Shown here piece after piece: positions 1 through 7,727 of a stretch of 64,000 nt of DNA; position 1 is the stretch's first letter; every line of letters begins with the position of its first letter. The DNA comes from an uncultured Dorea sp. Lineage in GTDB: Bacteria > Bacillota > Clostridia > Lachnospirales > Lachnospiraceae. The notes beneath the pieces are model-generated. The model was given only the letters and a program-made list of their open reading frames with translations. It was not told the origin of the DNA and did no database searches. The stretch lies in NCBI RefSeq assembly GCF_934294775.1, contig NZ_CAKRAH010000005.1, positions 35,222-99,221 of the forward strand. Reading direction: 5' to 3'. Made by a program: the position numbers and the translations under genes.

Positions 1-707
1 TTGCTGACACCAGGTCCCACGAATTCCATAACCTTATTGTTGACATAGCCATTGCCAAATGTAGCTCCAATGATCGCAAGTGCCACGTCCTGTGGTCCGA
101 CACCTTTCATTGGCTCGCCATCTAAGTAGATTCCGACTACGCCCGGCATCTTGATATCGTAAGTCTTATTTAAAAGCTGTTTTACAAGCTCCGGTCCACC
201 TTCTCCCATAGCCATGGTTCCAAGTGCTCCGTAACGTGTATGGCTGTCTGATCCTAAGATCATCTTGCCACCGCCTGCTAACATCTCACGGGCGAACTGA
301 TGGATAACTGCCTGATGAGGCGGTACATAGACTCCACCGTATTTTTTCGCACAGGTAAGACCAAACATGTGGTCATCTTCGTTGATGGTTCCTCCAACCG
401 CACAAAGTGAGTTATGACAGTTTGTCAGTACGTATGGAATCGGGAATTTTTCAAGGCCTGAAGCTCTGGCCGTCTGAATGATTCCGACAAATGTAATATC
501 ATGGGATGTCAGCTTATCGAATTTGATCTGCAGACGTTCCATATTTCCTGATGTATTATGTGCTGCAAGAATATTATAAGCCATCGTATTCTTTGCAGCT
601 TCCTGTGGAGTTACTTCTTTTCCTGTCTTCGCAGCAACTGCTTCTTTTTCTTCTACAATTTCTGTTCCATTCAGTAAATAGACTCCCTTGTCATATAATT
701 TCAGCAT
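1..707 (-). CDS. Aconitase-superfamily hydratase (N-terminal part, cut by window edge)
   Basis: Only the first 235 codons lie in the window; the rest continues beyond base 1. Aconitase-type enzymes use a [4Fe-4S] cluster to move water on carboxylic acids. The fragment starts MLKLYDKGVYLLNG and carries the family blocks VLTNCHNSLC (about residues 93-102) and GSDSHTRYGALGT (about 152-164), the latter typical of aconitase/isopropylmalate dehydratase folds. The start is fixed by an AGGAGG 8 nt upstream of ATG. It resembles the E. coli YbhJ branch more than citrate aconitase, so the substrate is unknown. A CdaR-type regulator gene ends 43 bp upstream and reads in the same direction, suggesting a sugar-acid or carboxylate role; that is inference. 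Confidence 0.82.
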   Translation of the reverse strand, partial: MLKLYDKGVYLLNGTEIVEEKEAVAAKTGKEVTPQEAAKNTMAYNILAAHNTSGNMERLQIKFDKLTSHDITFVGIIQTARASGLEKFPIPYVLTNCHNSLCAVGGTINEDDHMFGLTCAKKYGGVYVPPHQAVIHQFAREMLAGGGKMILGSDSHTRYGALGTMAMGEGGPELVKQLLNKTYDIKMPGVVGIYLDGEPMKGVGPQDVALAIIGATFGNGYVNNKVMEFVGPGVS

Positions 708-750
708 GTTCTGATCCTCCTACTATCGTGTTATAAATGTCTGAACAGGA

Positions 751-1836
751 TTATACTTTCATGTATTTCATATGATCTGCCACCATCATGGCAATCTTAA
801 ATGTCAGTGCATCTTCGAATACACGGACATCCAGTCCCGTCTTCTTCTGAATCTTCTCTAAGCGGTACACCAGTGTATTACGGTGTACATACAGACGTCT
901 CGCCGTCTCCGAGATATTCAGATTGTTATCAAAGAATGTATACACGGTTGTCAGTTCTTCTTCTTCAAATATATCAACCGCCCCGTCTTTAAAGACTTCT
1001 TGTAAGAACATCTCACACAGAGATACCGGAAGCTGATGGATCAGCCGTCCGATTCCAAGTTCATTATATGCCAGGATCTTACGCTCTGTATAGAACACCC
1101 TTCCTACTTCCAGAGCCATGTCTGCTTCTTTGTAAGATTTGGACACATCCTTTAATTCTTCCACGATCGTTCCGTATGCTGCTCTTACGCTGACCATTGC
1201 TTCCATATTCAGCGTGGTAACCAATTCCTTTGCAATCTGTTCTACCTGCGGATAGTCGTCGGTCGACTGTAGGGATTTCACCAGGATGATATGTTTTTCA
1301 TCTATTGCAGTTACGAAATCTTTCGTGCCCGTTGCATATAGTCCTTTCAAAGTCTCCTGAACGAGGATATCTCCTTCATTCTTTGGTTCAATTACGAATA
1401 CAACTCTTCTTAGCTCCGCCGGGATCTTCATCTTCTTCGCCTGGTTATAAATATCTACTAACAGCAGATTGTCTAACAGAAGATTCTGAACGAAGCGGTT
1501 CTTATCCATCCGTTCTTTGTAGGCATAGAGCAGGTTACGGATCTGGCTTGCTCCCATACGGCCCGCCATCTGCATCCCTTCGGTATCGCCTTTTAACATT
1601 AATATATAGACCTGGTCTCCGTCTTCATAGACACGGAACATTCCGATCCCATCTTCGATCATCTCTTCCGGCTCTGAAGTGTCTTCGCGGAAATCCTGAA
1701 TCTGGCTTTCGTATTCTGTCAGATTCTCACTGGTTCTTACCATGCAGAGTCCCTGCATATCCCATACCGCACAGTCGAATCCTGTAATCTCAGCAATATC
1801 CTGTACTGTCTTGTGTAATATCTGATTCGATAACAC
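751..1836 (-). CDS. CdaR/PucR-family transcriptional regulator
   Basis: 361-residue cytoplasmic regulator. The C-terminus has the PucR-type helix-turn-helix (about residues 300-345, with LNISETARRLYVHRNTLVYR), preceded by a GGDEF-like CdaR middle region (about 120-280) and a short N-terminal sensor-like part. Family members control sugar-diacid, purine or amino-acid genes. The start is GTG with GGAGG 9 nt upstream. It lies just upstream of the truncated hydratase and reads into it, so that hydratase is the most likely target. The effector cannot be read from sequence. Confidence 0.85.
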   Translation of the reverse strand: MLSNQILHKTVQDIAEITGFDCAVWDMQGLCMVRTSENLTEYESQIQDFREDTSEPEEMIEDGIGMFRVYEDGDQVYILMLKGDTEGMQMAGRMGASQIRNLLYAYKERMDKNRFVQNLLLDNLLLVDIYNQAKKMKIPAELRRVVFVIEPKNEGDILVQETLKGLYATGTKDFVTAIDEKHIILVKSLQSTDDYPQVEQIAKELVTTLNMEAMVSVRAAYGTIVEELKDVSKSYKEADMALEVGRVFYTERKILAYNELGIGRLIHQLPVSLCEMFLQEVFKDGAVDIFEEEELTTVYTFFDNNLNISETARRLYVHRNTLVYRLEKIQKKTGLDVRVFEDALTFKIAMMVADHMKYMKV

Positions 1837-1915
1837 TGGGTATCCTCCATTTCGGTTTTGTCTCTTTGCATACTTGTATACAATTTAGTACGCTAATGAG
1901 TTGCATTACGAATTC

Positions 1916-1943
1916 ATTATAGCAGATAATTCCGCTACAGCAA
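1916..1943 (-). promoter_or_regulatory. Predicted sigma-A promoter of the CdaR-type regulator
   Basis: TTGCTG (-35) and TATAAT (-10) separated by 16 bp, reading toward the regulator gene about 80 bp away. Confidence 0.55.
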
Positions 1944-2123
1944 GTATATTTTTCAAAAATATATGTAATCCCATGCAACTTTCCTTTTTTTATAGTTCCA
2001 TTTTTTTATATTTTTAAAATTCTGTCAACAGAAGGGGGCTAAAAAATCATTCCTACAATCTACATTTCCCACAAATCATGACATATATCTTGTAGAAAGC
2101 ATTTTCAAGACTCACTCTGACAT

Positions 2124-2161
2124 GAAAAAGGACCTGACGAAATTTTTACCGCCCGGTCCTC
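2124..2161 (-). terminator. Rho-independent terminator of the MsmK gene
   Basis: On the minus strand an AGGACC/GGTCCT stem closes an 20-nt loop and is followed by TTTTT. It lies about 65 nt after the stop codon of the ABC ATPase gene. Confidence 0.6.
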
Positions 2162-2225
2162 TTCCTTTATATCTTTTCCGCAAGCTCCTGCGGATTGCAT
2201 ACTGGTTATTTTAAAACACTCTATA

Positions 2226-3338
2226 CTAGTTTGTGATTGTAACCTGTGTCTCTTTGTCAAATACGTGGATCTTCTCAGCATCCAGAGCAAATTTAACAGT
2301 GTCACCTGTTCTAGCTGTTGTTCTAGGATCAACTCTTGCTGTCATGCTTGATCCTTCATAATCGAAGTATAAGAATACTTCTGCACCGAGCATCTCGTAT
2401 ACACGGATCTTAGCTTCGATAACTGTGTTTGGAGAAGCTTCGATGAACATCTGCTCATCATGTACATCTTCTGGACGGATTCCAAGAACAACTGTCTTTC
2501 CAGCGTATCCGCCGTCGATCAGCTTCTTAGCTTTTGATGGTGGAAGCTCGATCTCTGAAGGTCCGGCTACCAGGTATACGTTGTCTCCAACTACTTTACA
2601 TGTAGCATCTACAAAGTTCATCTGTGGTGATCCGATGAATCCAGCTACGAACTGGTTGCATGGATAATCATACAGTGTCTGTGGTGTATCTACCTGCTGA
2701 ACAACACCTGCGTTCATAACTACGATTCTGGTTCCCAGTGTCATAGCTTCTGTCTGGTCATGTGTTACGTAGATGATAGTTGTACCTAATCTCTGGTGTA
2801 ATTTAGAAATCTCGATACGCATCTGTCCACGGAGTTTTGCATCCAGGTTTGAAAGAGGCTCATCCATAAGGAATACCTTAGGATTACGAACGATCGCACG
2901 TCCCATAGCAACACGCTGTCTCTGTCCACCTGAAAGAGCCTTTGGTTTACGGTCAAGCAAAGCTTCCAGGTCAAGGATCTTAGCTGCTTCACGAACCATC
3001 TTGTCGATCTGGTCTTTTGGTACTTTTCTTAATTTCAGACCAAATGCCATGTTATCGTATACTGTCATATGTGGATACAGAGCGTAGTTCTGGAATACCA
3101 TTGCGATATCTCTGTCTTTTGGTTCTACGTCATTTACAACTTTATCTCCGATCTTCAGTTCTCCGGAAGTGATGTCTTCCAGACCTGCAACCATACGAAG
3201 TGTTGTAGATTTTCCACATCCAGATGGTCCTACGAAGATGATGAATTCTTTATCTTCGATCTCAAGGTTGAAGTCTTTAACTGCTTCGAATCCGTTTGGA
3301 TATGTTTTGTTAATGTGCTTTAATGATAAACTTGCCAT
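2226..3338 (-). CDS. msmK: Multi-sugar ABC transporter ATPase, MsmK/UgpC type
   Basis: 370-residue ATP-binding subunit of carbohydrate (CUT1) importers, acting at the inner face of the membrane. Walker A GPSGCGKST is at 37-45, the signature LSGGQRQR at 135-142 and Walker B VFLMDEP at 155-161; the C-terminal ~130 residues match the TOBE/MalK-like regulatory region. The ATG has AGGAGG upstream. It stands alone between two terminators with no permease or binding protein beside it. In Firmicutes such an orphan ATPase is known to energise several CUT1 transporters; the MsmEFG-like importer at 42-45 kb in this window lacks an ATPase and is a natural partner (inference). Confidence 0.93.
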   Translation of the reverse strand: MASLSLKHINKTYPNGFEAVKDFNLEIEDKEFIIFVGPSGCGKSTTLRMVAGLEDITSGELKIGDKVVNDVEPKDRDIAMVFQNYALYPHMTVYDNMAFGLKLRKVPKDQIDKMVREAAKILDLEALLDRKPKALSGGQRQRVAMGRAIVRNPKVFLMDEPLSNLDAKLRGQMRIEISKLHQRLGTTIIYVTHDQTEAMTLGTRIVVMNAGVVQQVDTPQTLYDYPCNQFVAGFIGSPQMNFVDATCKVVGDNVYLVAGPSEIELPPSKAKKLIDGGYAGKTVVLGIRPEDVHDEQMFIEASPNTVIEAKIRVYEMLGAEVFLYFDYEGSSMTARVDPRTTARTGDTVKFALDAEKIHVFDKETQVTITN

Positions 3339-3414
3339 TGGTTTAATCCTCCTGATTTATATACATTTGATTTTTATTTTGTCTGTTTTATTCCTGTGTC
3401 GTTCTGTTAAAAAG

Positions 3415-3456
3415 TATATAAAAAAAGTTCAACCTGGGTAATGCCCAAGTTGAACA
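3415..3456 (-). terminator. Terminator after the rsmI operon
   Basis: Inverted repeat GTTCAAC...GTTGAAC with an inner GGG/CCC stem, followed on the minus strand by six T. It lies between the rsmI stop and the msmK start. Confidence 0.65.
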
Positions 3457-3499
3457 ATCTTTTTGGCTTTTTCTATACAAGTTGACCAACGTGACCGAT

Positions 3500-3580
3500 G
3501 GGGACGGAGTTTTTTTAAAAGGGGACGGGGGTAAATGCAATTAGGGACGGGGTTTTTTTTAAAATCCCCCGTCCCCTTTT
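3500..3580. repeat. GGGACGG-family intergenic palindrome, multiple copies
   Basis: Three close copies of a G-rich unit (GGGGACGGAG, GGGGACGGGG, GGGACGGGG), each followed by T and A runs, and one closing arm CCCCGTCCC. The last pair forms a hairpin at 3544-3576. The same unit recurs near 55.76 kb and 63.66 kb in this window. It may contribute to termination after rsmI. Confidence 0.7.
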
Positions 3581-3589
3581 GACCAATGC

Positions 3590-4426
3590 CTACAAAAGCG
3601 CCTGATAAATCTCTCTTTTCCCGACTCCTCTGTCTTTTGCCACCTGTTTCATTGCAGTCTTCTTATCAATGCCCTGGTTCAGATAATAATCCATATGCTC
3701 CTCGATACTCATCTCTTCCCATCTGGCCTTCTCTTCATTACGGATCTCTTCGCGGCTCTTACCCTCAATCACCATGACACATTCTCCCTTTGGTTCCTGC
3801 ACATCATAGTAAGCAAGCGCATCCTCTATCGTCGTGGCAAATACCGTCTCATGCTTCTTCGTAAGCTCACGGCAGATGCTGATCCGTCTGTTGCCCAGTG
3901 TCTCCTGAAGCGTCTTAAGCGTACGCACCAGTCTGTGCGGTGCTTCATAGATTACCATCGTTCTGGTCTCATCTTTTAACTCCTCAAGAATCGCCTGTCT
4001 CTCCTTTTTGTCCGATGGGAGAAATGCTTCAAAAGCGAATCTTCTCGTTCCGAGCCCCGATATCGTAAGTGCCGTTACACACGCACAGGCTCCCGGAACC
4101 GCAGTTACCGTAATTCCGGCTTCCTGACACATTTTCACCAGTTCTTCTCCAGGATCAGAGATTCCCGGCATCCCGGCATCTGTAATGACCGCGATATCTT
4201 CGCCGCCCTGCAGACGTTCTACCAGCTTCTGTCCTTTTTCTATCTTATTGTATTCATGATAGCTGGTCATCGGTGTCTTAATTTCAAAATGATTCAGAAG
4301 CTTGATGCTGTTTCTGGTATCTTCTGCTGCGATCAAATCTACTTCTTTTAAAATCCGCACTGCCCGGAAGGTCATGTCTTCCAGATTTCCTATCGGTGTT
4401 GCACATAAGTACAATGTTCCTGCCAT
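3590..4426 (-). CDS. rsmI: 16S rRNA (cytidine-1402-2'-O)-methyltransferase
   Basis: 278-residue tetrapyrrole-methylase-fold enzyme that methylates the ribose of C1402 in 16S rRNA using SAM. The start MAGTLYLCATPIGNLEDMT carries the diagnostic ATPIGNLED motif; AAEDTRN, DAGMPGISDPG and VPGACA follow in the usual order. I chose this ATG because GGAGG lies 8 nt upstream. An upstream in-frame extension would overlap the preceding methyltransferase gene and has no family similarity. It is the last gene of the operon running from the decarboxylase-like gene through holB and ricT. Confidence 0.93.
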   Translation of the reverse strand: MAGTLYLCATPIGNLEDMTFRAVRILKEVDLIAAEDTRNSIKLLNHFEIKTPMTSYHEYNKIEKGQKLVERLQGGEDIAVITDAGMPGISDPGEELVKMCQEAGITVTAVPGACACVTALTISGLGTRRFAFEAFLPSDKKERQAILEELKDETRTMVIYEAPHRLVRTLKTLQETLGNRRISICRELTKKHETVFATTIEDALAYYDVQEPKGECVMVIEGKSREEIRNEEKARWEEMSIEEHMDYYLNQGIDKKTAMKQVAKDRGVGKREIYQALL

Positions 4427-4502
4427 CTTTTTTCCTCCATATATCCGTTCTCCGCTACACAAACATTTAGTATTCATGCTTTCCCTGTCTGTCATCTGTT
4501 GC

Positions 4503-5258
4503 TTACTTTTTCTCCCCGTCATGCATCCCGTACAGCGCTAGCAGCTCTTCCGTATAGCTTCCATCCTTATTATACACAATCAGCGGCGGCTCCACCTGCA
4601 TCCTTGGATTGCCGCCCTTCATTCCTTCGATCAGCACCATGTTCGGTTCTTTGTCGATATGCGGATAGACCAGCCGCATTCTCTTCGGCTCGATCCCGTA
4701 TGCGCACATCTTCGTCATGATCTCCGGCAGACGGAACGGACGGTGTACCATATAGAACCGTCCCTTTACCTTCAATATCTTCGCACTCTCCCGCAGGATA
4801 TCATCCAGCGTACACAGCGCTTCATGTCTTGCAATATACAGCGCTTCGTTCTGGTTCTTAAGCCCGTGATCTCCGATCATATACGGTGGATTGGTGGTTA
4901 TAACTCCAAAAGAGGCGGCTCCGAATATAGAAGCTGCCTCCTTGATATCTCCCGTTACGATGTCAATCCGCTCATCCAGTCCGTTATGCCGGACGCTGCG
5001 CTTTGCCATGTCTGCACTTTCCTCCTGTATCTCAAGCCCTGTATAATGAAGGCCCGGATACTTTGCCTCAAGAAGGATTGGCAGGATTCCGGTGCCGGTT
5101 CCAAGATCCAGTGCTTTTTCGTGTTTCTTAACATTTGCAAATGCGGACAATAACACTGCATCCATTCCAAAGCAGAACCGCCCCGGACTCTGGATGATCT
5201 CATACCCTTTGATCTGCAGATCATCCAGTCGTTCATTCGGAAGTAAATTAGTCATCAT
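4503..5258 (-). CDS. tRNA1(Val) A37 N6-methyltransferase-like protein
   Basis: 251-residue class I SAM methyltransferase of the TrmN6/YfiC family. The SAM loop DLGTGTG is at 51-57 and the amino-methyltransferase catalytic motif NPPY at 123-126. The family methylates adenine in tRNA or related targets; the exact substrate in Clostridia is inferred. The ATG overlaps the 3' end of ricT by 11 nt, which implies translational coupling. The order holB-ricT-trmN6-rsmI is widely conserved in Firmicutes. Confidence 0.87.
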   Translation of the reverse strand: MMTNLLPNERLDDLQIKGYEIIQSPGRFCFGMDAVLLSAFANVKKHEKALDLGTGTGILPILLEAKYPGLHYTGLEIQEESADMAKRSVRHNGLDERIDIVTGDIKEAASIFGAASFGVITTNPPYMIGDHGLKNQNEALYIARHEALCTLDDILRESAKILKVKGRFYMVHRPFRLPEIMTKMCAYGIEPKRMRLVYPHIDKEPNMVLIEGMKGGNPRMQVEPPLIVYNKDGSYTEELLALYGMHDGEKK

Positions 5259-6159
5259 TTAATTTCGATGCTCCGTTCTTTTCTTCTAACGCCTTCAGTT
5301 CCCTCATCTCTTCTTTTGAGATCTTCATGTCTTTCTTCCTGCGTCTTGGCTTGAACTTCAGTTCTGCCGCCGGGTACTCACGGATCTCTTTTTCATCATT
5401 GTCCAGAGTCACCACAACTTTTACCAGCTGGCGCAGTACATTGACAGACTGTACATCACCTCTTAATCCTTCCGGTGTCGTTACATGATCACCAGTTCCC
5501 GGAAGATGACTGTTCAGTTCTTCGTATGTCTCTTCTTCATTCGTAAGACAACACATCAGTCTTCCGCAGACACCTGAGATCTTAGTCGGATTCAGTGACA
5601 GGTTCTGCTCCTTTGCCATCTTAATGGACACCGGTGCGAACTCTGACAGATATGTGTGACAGCACAGTGGTCTTCCACAGATACCGATACCGCCACGGAT
5701 CTTCGTCTCGTCACGGACACCGATCTGTCTAAGCTCAATTCTGGTACGGAACACACTCGCCAGATCCTTTACCAGCTCACGGAAATCAATTCGTCCATCC
5801 GCCGTAAAATAGAATAGCACTTTATTATTGTCAAATGTATACTCCGCATCAATCAGCTTCATCTCAAGTCCATGCTTATGGATCTTATCAAGGCAGATCT
5901 TGAATGCTTCCTTTTCTTTTTCTTTATTCTTTTCTTCTTTTTTCTTATCGTCCTCTGTTGCAAGACGGATTACGGATTTTAAAGGCTGTGTGATCTTGTC
6001 ATCTTCAACCTCCTTTGGTCCTGTCACGACAGAACCAAACTCCACACCTCTTGCAGTCTCAACGATTACTTTATCACCCGTCTTAATATCCAGCTTTCCC
6101 GGTGAGAAAAAATAAATCTTTCCCGCGGTTCTGAATCTAACGCCTATTACCTTCGTCAT
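5248..6159 (-). CDS. ricT: RicT/YaaT, PSP1-domain protein
   Basis: 303-residue cytoplasmic protein with the PSP1 C-terminal domain. Two conserved cysteine blocks, GICGRPLCC (about residue 158) and GVCGRLMCC (about 196), are the hallmark of YaaT/RicT. In Bacillus subtilis RicT joins RicA and RicF in an Fe-S complex that aids RNase Y-dependent mRNA maturation and sporulation phosphorelay. The ATG has AAGGAGA upstream and lies 4 bp after holB. The Lys/Arg-rich tail (RRRKKD) is usual. Confidence 0.92.
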   Translation of the reverse strand: MTKVIGVRFRTAGKIYFFSPGKLDIKTGDKVIVETARGVEFGSVVTGPKEVEDDKITQPLKSVIRLATEDDKKKEEKNKEKEKEAFKICLDKIHKHGLEMKLIDAEYTFDNNKVLFYFTADGRIDFRELVKDLASVFRTRIELRQIGVRDETKIRGGIGICGRPLCCHTYLSEFAPVSIKMAKEQNLSLNPTKISGVCGRLMCCLTNEEETYEELNSHLPGTGDHVTTPEGLRGDVQSVNVLRQLVKVVVTLDNDEKEIREYPAAELKFKPRRRKKDMKISKEEMRELKALEEKNGASKLNDD

Positions 6160-6163
6160 ATGA

Positions 6164-7153
6164 TTAGTTCTCCTTTATGGTCAGGAACAAAAGCTCCATA
6201 ACCAGATCGAAGTTAACATTCGCTTTCAGTCTGGCTTTCGCTTTCTCAAGGCTCTCAAGGATCAGCTCGATACCTTCATAAGAGCTCTTTCTTGCCTGTT
6301 CTTTAATATACTGTAACTGGTCTTTGAATACGACCTTGTCAATCTCTTTTGTTGCTTTGTATAACAACACATCACGATACCAGATCATAATGATATCCAG
6401 ATAATCTGTGATTTCTAACTTATATACGGAAATGTTCTTTACCGCTGCAACAATCTCACTTAACTCCATCTCATGGATGTGCTTCAGAAGCTGTACCGCC
6501 TCTTCACGGATCTCATTAAAATGTTCTGAATTCGCCAACATGATCGCACGTCCCATATTGCCCTGTGCAAATGCTGTACACATATCTGCCTTATAATCCG
6601 GAATCTCCAGATTCTCCATCAGATATTTTTTGATCAGTGTGTCTTTGATGTTACGCAGTTTTAACATGACACATCTTGAATTAATTGTTGGCAGTAATGT
6701 CTCCGCATTCTCTGTCAGCAGTAAGAATACTGCATATGACGGTGGTTCCTCGATCGTCTTAAGAATTGCGTTCTGCGCCTGCGGTGTCATCAGGTCTGCC
6801 TGTGGAATGATATATACTTTATATGGTCCCTGGTAAGGTTTGATATCTACGGTATTATTAACCTGTGTACGGATATCTTCTACACTGATGCTGTTCGGCT
6901 TCTCATGAGTAACACGGATGATGTCCGGGTGGTTCCCACTCTCTGCCTGCTTGCAGGAATGGCACTTTCCACATGGCTCATTCTCACCGCTCTCACACAG
7001 AAGCGTCATGGCGAATAAGTTCGCCAGCATTCTCTTTCCGGAACCTCTCTCTCCATTCAGAATGTATGCATGAGACACTCTGTTATTTTCCACTGCGTTG
7101 CTGATATATTTTAATATGTCTTTGTGGCCAACCACATCTTTAAAGCTTCCCAT
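6164..7153 (-). CDS. holB: DNA polymerase III delta-prime subunit
   Basis: 329-residue AAA+ clamp-loader subunit. It has the P-loop-like segment NGERGSGKR (about 38-46), a four-cysteine zinc module (CESGENEPCGKCHSC, about 53-67) and the SRC sensor motif (TINSRCVML). It assembles with DnaX and HolA to load the beta clamp. The start overlaps the guanylate-kinase-like gene by 14 nt. The position upstream of ricT matches the conserved Firmicute gene order. Confidence 0.93.
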   Translation of the reverse strand: MGSFKDVVGHKDILKYISNAVENNRVSHAYILNGERGSGKRMLANLFAMTLLCESGENEPCGKCHSCKQAESGNHPDIIRVTHEKPNSISVEDIRTQVNNTVDIKPYQGPYKVYIIPQADLMTPQAQNAILKTIEEPPSYAVFLLLTENAETLLPTINSRCVMLKLRNIKDTLIKKYLMENLEIPDYKADMCTAFAQGNMGRAIMLANSEHFNEIREEAVQLLKHIHEMELSEIVAAVKNISVYKLEITDYLDIIMIWYRDVLLYKATKEIDKVVFKDQLQYIKEQARKSSYEGIELILESLEKAKARLKANVNFDLVMELLFLTIKEN

Positions 7154-7727
7154 CTTGTATTACCTCTATTATTTCTTCCTTACATCGTACTTTGTCGTCA
7201 TTGTGATACCTTCTTGTGATCCCGGCTTCCAAAAGATTCTCCTCTGAGAAATCCTTCTGATCCGCCAGAAATCTTCTACAGACCTCTTCGTATCCCGGAT
7301 GCTCCTGCTGCTGCTCTCTTGCGATCGCCCGCTTCAGGCGTTCCCCATCTTCCACTTCGATGTACAGCGGAATCAGGTTCTCCTCGCCGTAATATTTCCT
7401 GGTCTTTTTATAAGACTCCAATGTTCCGATCATCAGATAGTCGTCTTTTGCCAGATTTATCTGACCATCATCTATTGTAGCATATTTCCAGTCGCCGTAC
7501 ACGGTTTGATATGTACGAAGTTCAATCATTTTGCCAGATTTGTCGTATTTCTCAAGGATATCATCCGTTACAAAATAATATTCCACTCCGTTTTTCTCCC
7601 CCTCGCGCATGGGCCGGGTCGTGTACAATGTCAGCGTCTTCAGATTCGGAAGGTCTTTCCTTATCTCTTTATATATTGTATCTTTTCCAGATGAGCTTTT
7701 CCCCATCATGTAATATATCTTACCCAT
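7140..7727 (-). CDS. Guanylate-kinase-like P-loop kinase
   Basis: 195 residues with Walker A MGKSSSGKDT (8-17) and the guanylate-kinase block TLYTTRPMREGEKNGVEYYF (about 32-51). Canonical Gmk phosphorylates GMP to GDP. This one sits in the decarboxylase-holB operon rather than beside rpoZ and is divergent in the lid region, so it may be a paralogue. The start overlaps the decarboxylase gene by 8 nt; the 3' end overlaps holB by 14 nt, so the three genes are probably coupled. Confidence 0.8.
   Translation of the reverse strand: MGKIYYMMGKSSSGKDTIYKEIRKDLPNLKTLTLYTTRPMREGEKNGVEYYFVTDDILEKYDKSGKMIELRTYQTVYGDWKYATIDDGQINLAKDDYLMIGTLESYKKTRKYYGEENLIPLYIEVEDGERLKRAIAREQQQEHPGYEEVCRRFLADQKDFSEENLLEAGITRRYHNDDKVRCKEEIIEVIQDGKL

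Larger units (their letters stand above)
1837..2225. other. Intergenic region, regulator promoter plus upstream terminator
   Basis: No gene is supported here. It holds the predicted promoter of the CdaR-type gene and, further out, the terminator of the MsmK gene. The 2000-2120 part is AT-rich without recognisable structure. Confidence 0.5.

Noticed and set aside
4427..4522. N-terminal extension of rsmI
   Set aside because: It overlaps the preceding methyltransferase gene, lacks family similarity, and the internal ATG has a perfect ribosome site.
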